Origin: Bacteroidales bacterium
GTDB lineage: Bacteria > Bacteroidota > Bacteroidia > Bacteroidales > UBA932
NCBI GenBank assembly: GCA_017961345.1
Contig: JAGCXP010000017.1
Span: 1 to 35,968, forward strand
Reading direction: 5' to 3'
Length of the DNA: 35,968 bases
Shown here piece by piece: positions 31,480 to 35,968 of the stretch (positions are counted from its first letter, which is position 1; every line of letters starts with the position of its first letter). Position numbers and translations under genes: made by a program. The notes under the pieces are model-generated. The model was given only the letters and a program-made list of their open reading frames with translations, was not told the DNA's origin and made no database searches.

Positions 31480-32430
31480 TCAAAACGTTTGTGCTATAAT
31501 CGTGTCCCGAACCTGCTCCAGCAGCCATTTCGGCGTGGAAGTGGCTCCGCAGACCCCGACGTTGTCCCCATCCTTGAACCATGCTCTGTCAAGGCCGGAA
31601 GCCGACTCGATGGCGTAGCTGCGGGGGTTGCGCTCCCGGCAGAGTTCAAACAGCACTTTGCCGTTGGACGACGATTTTCCGCTCACAAAGATAATAATAT
31701 CGTGCGAAATCGCAAAGTCCGAGAGGGTTTTATGACGGGAAGAAACCTGACGGCAGATGGTATCGTGCACGGTAAGGCAGCCTTTTCCCATCCTTTTGTC
31801 CAGGGTTTGGCAGAGCGAGAGGTACTCCTCGGGGCTCTTGGTCGTCTGGGAAAAAATCTCGAGGTCGCAATCCGTATCCAGCGCTCCCTTCTTAAGCAAA
31901 TCTTCCAGTTGCGCGGCGCTTTCCACAATCAGCGCCTGACCGTCGGTCTGTCCCTGCAGGCCCAGCACTTCGGCGTGTCCTTTCTTTCCGAAAATTAGCA
32001 GATGGCCTCCCTTCGGGGACAGCCGCAACCACGCCTGGTGGATGTCCTTTTGCAGCCGGAGCACGACGGGGCAGGTGCAGTCTATCAGCTCAATCCCATT
32101 TTCGACCGCCTCGCGGTAGGTCTGCGGGGGTTCTCCGTGGGCACGGATAAGAACGGGAAGGGAGTCGCCTGCGGGGGCAGAGGCGTCCGGGATGGGAAGC
32201 AGGTCGCCTGCGGGGGCATGCTGGCCGCTTGCGTTGGCATATTCATTCAAGGAATCAATCCGCCGCAGGCCTAAGTTCTGCAGCCGGGCGAGTTCCTCGT
32301 CGTTGTGGACAATGGCGCCCAGACAGTAGAGGTGCTCGTGGTGGGTCAGGTAGTTTTCGGCGGTGGAAATGGCCTTGATGACACCGGCGCAGAAACCGGA
32401 GGAGGGGTCGATGTCCACCTTCACATTCAT
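31480..32430 (-). CDS. ispH: 4-hydroxy-3-methylbut-2-enyl diphosphate reductase IspH
   Basis: A 316-aa iron-sulfur enzyme, last step of the MEP isoprenoid pathway (HMBPP to IPP and DMAPP). Cluster cysteines are Cys14 (S-G-F-C-A-G-V), Cys120 (C-T-C-P-V-V) and Cys226 (D-T-I-C-R-Q). R-A-H-G-E-P-P (His98) and G-H-A-E-V (His152, Glu154) shape the active site. Residues about 65-91 are an Ala/Pro/Gly/Asp insert made of a 13-aa tandem duplication just before L-I-R-A-H-G, where homologues have only a short loop. The start at 32430 overlaps the cmk stop by 4 nt. Confidence 0.96.
   Translation of the reverse strand: MNVKVDIDPSSGFCAGVIKAISTAENYLTHHEHLYCLGAIVHNDEELARLQNLGLRRIDSLNEYANASGQHAPAGDLLPIPDASAPAGDSLPVLIRAHGEPPQTYREAVENGIELIDCTCPVVLRLQKDIHQAWLRLSPKGGHLLIFGKKGHAEVLGLQGQTDGQALIVESAAQLEDLLKKGALDTDCDLEIFSQTTKSPEEYLSLCQTLDKRMGKGCLTVHDTICRQVSSRHKTLSDFAISHDIIIFVSGKSSSNGKVLFELCRERNPRSYAIESASGLDRAWFKDGDNVGVCGATSTPKWLLEQVRDTIIAQTF
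32155..32218 (-). repeat. 39-bp-period tandem repeat inside ispH
   Basis: Near-identical 25-bp blocks at 32155-32179 and 32194-32218 share GTCGCCTGCGGGGGCA. The 39-bp period keeps the frame and encodes the repeated A-P-A-G-D insert of IspH. Confidence 0.85.
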
Positions 32431-33116
32431 TTGCTGAAACGCGTTTGGAGGAGTTTCAACAGCCATTCCATCTGCTGGTCCGGCGTCATATGGGTGTTGT
32501 CGAGAACAATGGCGTCCTTGGCCTGGCGGAGCGGGGAAATGTCGCGATGGGAATCGATGTAGTCCCGCTCGGAAAGATTCTGGAGAATTTCCTCGAAGTT
32601 GACTTTTTCGCCTTTGGCAACGAGTTCGTCCATCCGCCGCTGCGCCCTCACTTCGCTGTCCGCCACCATGAAAATCTTCAGTTCGGCGTCCGGAAACACG
32701 GTGGTTCCGATGTCGCGTCCGTCCATGACTACCCGACGCTGCCGTCCGAATTCCCGCAACTTGCCATCCACATAGCGGCGGACAAAGCCAATCGTGGCGA
32801 TGGGGCTGACGAAGGAGGACACGCGCATCGTACGGATGTCCCGTTCGATGCACAGGTTGCCCTGATAGAGCCGGGTCCCCTCGCCGTGATTTTCAAAATG
32901 AAGGTCGAGTGCGGGAAGGGCAGCCTCGAGGGCCTGCTCGTCAATGACGCCGTCTTTTATAAAGCCGCATTCCAGCGCAAAAAGAGTGACGCCCCGATAC
33001 AGGGCGCCAGAATCCAGATAGAGAAAACCCAACTCGGAGGCAATCCGTTTCGCGAAGGAACTTTTGCCGGTGGAGGAGTAGCCGTCTATCGCAATGATGA
33101 TGTCTTTTATATCCAC
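32427..33116 (-). CDS. cmk: Cytidylate kinase
   Basis: A 229-aa kinase converting CMP/dCMP to the diphosphate. The P-loop region is G-Y-S-S-T-G-K-S-S (12-20); L-D-S-G-A-L-Y-R and D-G-R-D-I-G-T-T-V-F-P are CMP-kinase signatures. The only start that retains the P-loop strand is GTG at 33116, within the last codons of sdhC, giving a 10-nt overlap. The stop overlaps ispH by 4 nt. Confidence 0.95.
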   Translation of the reverse strand: MDIKDIIIAIDGYSSTGKSSFAKRIASELGFLYLDSGALYRGVTLFALECGFIKDGVIDEQALEAALPALDLHFENHGEGTRLYQGNLCIERDIRTMRVSSFVSPIATIGFVRRYVDGKLREFGRQRRVVMDGRDIGTTVFPDAELKIFMVADSEVRAQRRMDELVAKGEKVNFEEILQNLSERDYIDSHRDISPLRQAKDAIVLDNTHMTPDQQMEWLLKLLQTRFSK

Positions 33117-33799
33117 AGGTGAGCCTGCAGGAAGGCGTTGACAGCCGAGGCGACAAAGAGGAAGATGATCAGGGAAGCGACGACGGTACCGATGACCCTG
33201 AGCCGTTTGAGCCAGATCATGTTATTCCAGCCGATGCTCTGGAACATGCTCCAGAAACCGTGGTTGAGGTGCAGCCAGATGACGACGAACCAGGCGAGGT
33301 AGAGGCAGAGGAGCCACCACTGTCCGAACGTGCCCGTCAGCAGCTCGTAGGGATTTTCCGCTTCGCGGCCGAGGAATTCCTGCAGCTGCATCTTGGCCCA
33401 GAAGTCGGAGAGGTGGCAGGCGATGCCCAGCAGCACCAGCAGACCCAGCACCAGCATATTCTTGGCGGACCAGCTGTCGGCCTTGGCCTTGCTGGGGACC
33501 TCATAGCGTTTCAGGCCGCCGCGGGCTTTGATGTTGCCGTAGGAGAGCCACATACCCCAGAGGATGTGAACCAGGAAACCCAGGGCCAGGACGGGCACCA
33601 AGGGCTTGATAATCGGCAAAGACATAAAGTCGCAGCCCAGCTGATACAGACCGTCAGGTTTCCCGAACGAGCCGGTGAAGGAGTCGATGACGGAGAAGAA
33701 GTTGATCGTCCCGTGAAGGAGGAGGAAAAGAATCAGGAAGGCTCCCGAAATGCTCTGGATGAGCTTCTTGCCAATGGAAGATGTGAAAATACTCGCCAT
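33107..33799 (-). CDS. sdhC: Succinate dehydrogenase/fumarate reductase cytochrome b subunit (b558 type)
   Basis: A 230-aa membrane anchor with about five TM helices and conserved histidines likely to ligate haem b (His29 in L-L-L-H-G, L-V-H-I-L-W-G, A-C-H-L-S-D, L-N-H-G-F-W). The N-terminus S-S-I-G-K-K-L-I-Q-S-I-S-G and H-G-F-W-S-M-F-Q-S-I-G-W-N-N match the Bacteroidetes fumarate reductase anchor. It should pass electrons between menaquinol and the catalytic subunits. Those subunits (sdhA, sdhB), which normally follow, are absent; cmk follows instead. The start at 33799 fits the family N-terminus and the promoter. Confidence 0.9.
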   Translation of the reverse strand: MASIFTSSIGKKLIQSISGAFLILFLLLHGTINFFSVIDSFTGSFGKPDGLYQLGCDFMSLPIIKPLVPVLALGFLVHILWGMWLSYGNIKARGGLKRYEVPSKAKADSWSAKNMLVLGLLVLLGIACHLSDFWAKMQLQEFLGREAENPYELLTGTFGQWWLLCLYLAWFVVIWLHLNHGFWSMFQSIGWNNMIWLKRLRVIGTVVASLIIFLFVASAVNAFLQAHLWI

Positions 33800-33819
33800 A
33801 AAAGTTTCGATTTGAATTA

Positions 33820-33827
33820 CAAAGATA
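33820..33827 (-). promoter_or_regulatory. -7 box of the sdhC-cmk-ispH-efp unit
   Basis: TATCTTTG on the minus strand. The nearest TTTG is 23 bp upstream (33854-33851), longer than usual. The predicted start leaves a leader of about 15 nt. Confidence 0.55.
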
Positions 33828-33836
33828 CACTCTTTT

Positions 33837-33867
33837 TTTGAAAATTTGCACAAAATCCATACTTTTG
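33837..33867 (+). promoter_or_regulatory. Promoter of pyrH
   Basis: TTTG (33837-33840), 19 bp, TACTTTTG (33860-33867). The start is predicted near 33874. It overlaps the divergent sdhC promoter region. Confidence 0.7.
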
Positions 33868-33876
33868 TATGAAGTT

Positions 33877-33896
33877 GTTCCGAAGTGTTTCGGAAC
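33877..33896 (+). promoter_or_regulatory. Palindrome at the pyrH transcript start
   Basis: GTTCCGAA (33877-33884), loop GTGT, TTCGGAAC (33889-33896): perfect 8-bp arms. It would form a hairpin at the very 5' end of the pyrH mRNA or act as an operator. Confidence 0.6.
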
Positions 33897-33926
33897 GGCC
33901 TGCAAACCTAAGAAAAGATTCAGTTC

Positions 33927-34631
33927 ATGTACAAGAGAGTTCTGCTCAAACTCAGCGGCGAAAGCCTGGGAGGTCCCCAGGGTAAGGGCATTTCGGAAGA
34001 AGTGCTTTCCGCCTATGCAAAAGAAATCGCCAGCGCCGCCCGCGGGGGGCTTCAAATCGCCATCGTCATCGGCGGCGGCAATATCTTCCGGGGCCTGCAG
34101 GGGGTCGGAAAAGGGTTTGACCGCGTGGACGGAGACAAAATGGGCATGCTGGCTACGGTCATCAACTCCCTGGGCCTTGCGATGGCCATCCGCAGCGAAG
34201 GGGTCGCGGCCACGGTCTTCACGGCCACGCCGATGCAGCCAGTCGCCAAATACTATATGCGGGACGATGTGGTGGACGTGCTTGAAAAAGGCGGCGTCGC
34301 CCTGCTCGCCGGCGGTACGGGCAATCCCTTCTTTACCACCGATTCCGGAGCGGCCCTCCGTGCCCTCGAAATCAAGGCCGACGCCCTTCTCAAGGGAACC
34401 CGCGTGGACGGCGTCTATACGGCCGATCCCGAAAAGGATCCCAAGGCCGTCCGTTACGAGGAGCTGAGTTTCGACAAGGCTATTGCTGACCGCCTCAAGG
34501 TGATGGATCAGACCGCCTTCTCCCTCTGCCGCGAAGGCAATATGCCGATTATCGTCTTCGACATGAACCAGAGCGGCAATCTCACGGCCCTGCTCGAAGG
34601 GCGTAAAGTGGGAACGCTGGTGCACGTCTAA
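33927..34631 (+). CDS. pyrH: UMP kinase
   Basis: A 234-aa amino-acid-kinase-fold enzyme phosphorylating UMP to UDP. L-K-L-S-G-E-S-L-G-G (8-17), G-G-G-N-I-F-R-G, G-G-T-G-N-P-F-F-T-T-D-S and G-V-Y-T-A-D-P-E-K-D-P are diagnostic. The frequent neighbour frr is not present; a YqaA-like membrane gene follows after 45 bp. Confidence 0.98.
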   Translation: MYKRVLLKLSGESLGGPQGKGISEEVLSAYAKEIASAARGGLQIAIVIGGGNIFRGLQGVGKGFDRVDGDKMGMLATVINSLGLAMAIRSEGVAATVFTATPMQPVAKYYMRDDVVDVLEKGGVALLAGGTGNPFFTTDSGAALRALEIKADALLKGTRVDGVYTADPEKDPKAVRYEELSFDKAIADRLKVMDQTAFSLCREGNMPIIVFDMNQSGNLTALLEGRKVGTLVHV

Positions 34632-34676
34632 GACGTCTGCTGAATCAGCACCCTCTTCCTTGAAGAGAAAATCCTG

Positions 34677-35117
34677 ATGCCGTCCTTTCAAGACCTTGGC
34701 CTGCTGGGATTGTTCCTGGGCAATCTGCTGGCGGCCACCATCCTTCCTTTCAGTTCGGATGCGCTCTATATCGCCATCCTGGCAGCGACCGGACGGCCGC
34801 TCGCCTGTTTTTTGGTGGGCACGGCCGGCAACTGGATCGGCTCGCTCATCACCTATGGCATGGGCCGGTTGGGCAAGTGGGAGTGGATTGAGAAGTGGTT
34901 TCGCGTCAAACCTGAAACGCTAGAAAAACAGAAGGTGAAAGTGGACCGCTACGGCGTCTGGCTCGCCCTCCTCGGCTGGGTCCCCATCATTGGCGACGTC
35001 TTCGTCCTCGCCCTCGGCTTCTACCGCACCCGCTTTCTCCCCACCTCTCTTCTCCTTCTTGTCGGCAAAGCCGCCCGTTTCCTCGTCTGGAACCTGCTCG
35101 TCGCCGCCGCGATGTGA
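34677..35117 (+). CDS. YqaA/DedA-like (VTT domain) membrane protein
   Basis: A 146-aa polytopic protein with about four hydrophobic segments. G-N-L-L-A-A-T-I-L-P-F-S-S-D-A-L near the N-terminus and G-T-A-G-N-W-I-G-S-L-I-T-Y-G-M-G-R-L-G are the paired re-entrant/glycine motifs of YqaA proteins in the DedA/VTT superfamily, some of which flip undecaprenyl phosphate or phospholipids. G-W-V-P-I-I-G-D matches the second motif. Its exact substrate is unknown. It is probably co-transcribed with pyrH and converges on hicB two bases away. Confidence 0.85.
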   Translation: MPSFQDLGLLGLFLGNLLAATILPFSSDALYIAILAATGRPLACFLVGTAGNWIGSLITYGMGRLGKWEWIEKWFRVKPETLEKQKVKVDRYGVWLALLGWVPIIGDVFVLALGFYRTRFLPTSLLLLVGKAARFLVWNLLVAAAM

Positions 35118-35119
35118 GC

Positions 35120-35521
35120 TTAGATGAGCAATAAGTGCTGGCTGATGGCGCGGATGCCCTCGCTGATTCTCTTCTGAATAGCCAAACGCGGATGACGTTG
35201 TCCGTTCGCATAATGGCTGAGTTGCTGTTCGTTGATGCCGGTTTCCCGGGCCAGTGCCTTTCTGGTAATATAGTTCTCAACATATTTCAGTTGCGCCCGC
35301 GTGCTGAGGCGAAACTCCGGTTGCCATTCTCCCTTCAGCTCTTCCGGTACGGAAAGCCCGTCCTCCTGTAAGCCTTGTACATGAAAACGCAAGGCATCCA
35401 CGATGTTCTTTTCAACTTCCAACAAAGTATCTCCCGTCGCCACGCAAGCGATGTCTTCGTTAACGGGCGCGGCACCGAAATTATTCGGCACCCAATCAAT
35501 CATAATAGGAATAATTTTCAT
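35120..35521 (-). CDS. hicB: HicB-family antitoxin with C-terminal HTH
   Basis: A 133-aa protein. Residues 1-70 form the partial RNase-H-like HicB fold (P-I-M-I-D-W-V-P, V-A-T-G-D-T-L-L-E-V-E-K-N-I). The C-terminal part A-R-E-T-G-I-N-E-Q-Q-L-S-H-Y-A-N-G-Q-R (about 92-110) is an XRE-type HTH, expected to bind the palindrome at 35750-35770. The start at 35521 lies 2 bp after the hicA stop. The antitoxin is intact although its toxin is frameshifted. Confidence 0.88.
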   Translation of the reverse strand: MKIIPIMIDWVPNNFGAAPVNEDIACVATGDTLLEVEKNIVDALRFHVQGLQEDGLSVPEELKGEWQPEFRLSTRAQLKYVENYITRKALARETGINEQQLSHYANGQRHPRLAIQKRISEGIRAISQHLLLI

Positions 35522-35523
35522 AG

Positions 35524-35717
35524 CTACTTCCATCCTGCCTGTTTCCAGATACTATTCAAAAGAAACTGGTCCAACACCTTGCTTTCCTTTCCGTTTACTG
35601 TTACCGTTCCCGGCTTTCTGGGTGATGAAATTGACGATGATCGCCCCGCGTGCGAGCCACATACCATCCATCCCTTTTCAACATGTCCAAAATCTGCCGG
35701 ACTTTGAATCGTTTCAT
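35524..35717 (-). pseudogene. hicA: HicA-like toxin, frameshifted
   Basis: Two frames together make a ~64-aa HicA (YcfA-type dsRBD-fold mRNA interferase). From ATG 35717 the first frame gives Q-I-L-D-M-L-K-R-D-G-W-Y-V-A-R-T-R-G-D-H, with the catalytic His in the usual G-S-H position (Ser is Asp here). The second frame gives K-P-G-T-V-T-V-N-G-K and L-L-N-S-I-W-K-Q-A-G to the stop at 35524. Joining them needs one extra base at the AAA run (35615-35617, minus strand) or a -1 slip. A one-base deletion, a sequencing error or recoding are all possible. Confidence 0.75.
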
Positions 35718-35726
35718 TTGACCTCA

Positions 35727-35734
35727 CAAAGATA
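35727..35734 (-). promoter_or_regulatory. -7 box of hicAB
   Basis: TATCTTTG on the minus strand; the predicted start is only a few bases before the hicA ATG at 35717, so the mRNA is nearly leaderless. The -33 position overlaps the palindrome at 35750-35770. Confidence 0.6.
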
Positions 35735-35749
35735 TAAAATAATTTATCA

Positions 35750-35770
35750 TTGGCGAAAAATTCTCGCCAA
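35750..35770. promoter_or_regulatory. Probable HicB operator
   Basis: TTGGCGA (35750-35756), 7-nt spacer, TCGCCAA (35764-35770), perfect arms, over the -33 region of hicAB. This is the expected place for autorepression by the HTH of HicB. Confidence 0.6.
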
Positions 35771-35843
35771 ATTTTCTTTGCGAAGATATCGATATTTCAG
35801 ACCTCTCTAATTACAAATTCACAAATAATGTACCGCGCGCGAG

Positions 35844-35936
35844 AAGTAGACACGAAAAGATTTTTTCGTTAATACTTATTTTCGAAAGTAGACACCGGTG
35901 ATTTTTTCACGGCATCAGGTTTTACAAAAGTAGACA
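35844..35936. repeat. Three direct repeats with exact 42-bp period, transposon-end-like
   Basis: AAGTAGACAC at 35844-35853 and 35886-35895, and AAGTAGACA at 35928-35936, start exactly 42 bp apart. The first is followed by a hairpin ACGAAAA/TTTTCGT (35852-35858, 35863-35869) and the second by a weaker GTGA/TCAC one. Ordered repeats reading ...TGTCTACTT on the minus strand resemble multi-repeat ends of IS21-family elements. No transposase is visible in the window. Confidence 0.55.
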
Positions 35937-35968
35937 TTTTTCAACTTTTTTCAGGGATTTCTTTTTCA

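Noticed and set aside
35844..35936. CRISPR array
   Set aside because: Repeats are only 9-10 bp, there are three, and no cas gene is present.

Overview
The window looks like a chromosomal segment of a GC-rich member of the Bacteroidales. Three observations support this. Promoters have the Bacteroidetes form, TTTG then about 19-20 bp then TAnnTTTG, and occur upstream of the tRNA, ctp, pyrH, two toxin-island genes and a candidate small RNA. Most genes lack a Shine-Dalgarno sequence. The gene content (GH109 lipoprotein, short FtsL-like protein, b558-type fumarate reductase anchor, N-terminal Cys-rich FeoB) is typical of the phylum. The family cannot be fixed from the sequence alone.

Layout. 1-2644 is an accessory island: the tail of a probable Rpn/PD-(D/E)XK transposase-like gene, a RelB-like/PIN toxin-antitoxin pair, a candidate small RNA with its own promoter and terminator, an unrecognised 168-aa gene, and two 97%-identical 170-bp repeats that each place a promoter in front of a leftward gene. 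2645-20657 is one leftward run of the division and cell-wall (dcw) cluster: mraZ, rsmH, ftsL-like, ftsI, murE, mraY, murD, ftsW, murG, murC, ftsQ, ftsA, ftsZ, followed without a visible break by gltX and truB. Genes overlap by 4 nt or lie within tens of bases, so transcription probably runs from the mraZ promoter, which carries four 10-bp MraZ-type boxes. 20658-24582 is a lower-GC accessory region: repeats, a split HipA system (hipS-hipT-hipB) with two operator-like palindromes, a PD-(D/E)XK nuclease plus two-TM protein cassette, and a small HTH regulator. 24583-28308 is a leftward operon of three exported proteins (Ctp protease, cyclophilin, GH109 lipoprotein). tRNA-Leu(GAG) and a FeoB relative lacking GTPase motifs point right. 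30865-33799 is the leftward run sdhC-cmk-ispH-efp. pyrH and a YqaA/DedA-like membrane gene point right. The right end holds a hicAB pair with a frameshifted hicA, and a 42-bp-periodic repeat array resembling a transposon end.

The most unusual signal is a family of three stem-loops lying just after the stop codons of truB, the GH109 gene and feoB. Each has different 20-24 bp arms around a nearly invariant 34-nt loop (two copies identical, the third with one extra base). The loop folds as two adjacent UUC hairpins, giving a three-way junction, and has the same orientation relative to the upstream gene in all three cases. Other points of interest are the pseudo-GTPase FeoB, the promoter-carrying repeats, the nuclease/TM cassette beside HipSTB, and in-frame tandem-repeat expansions in several housekeeping proteins.
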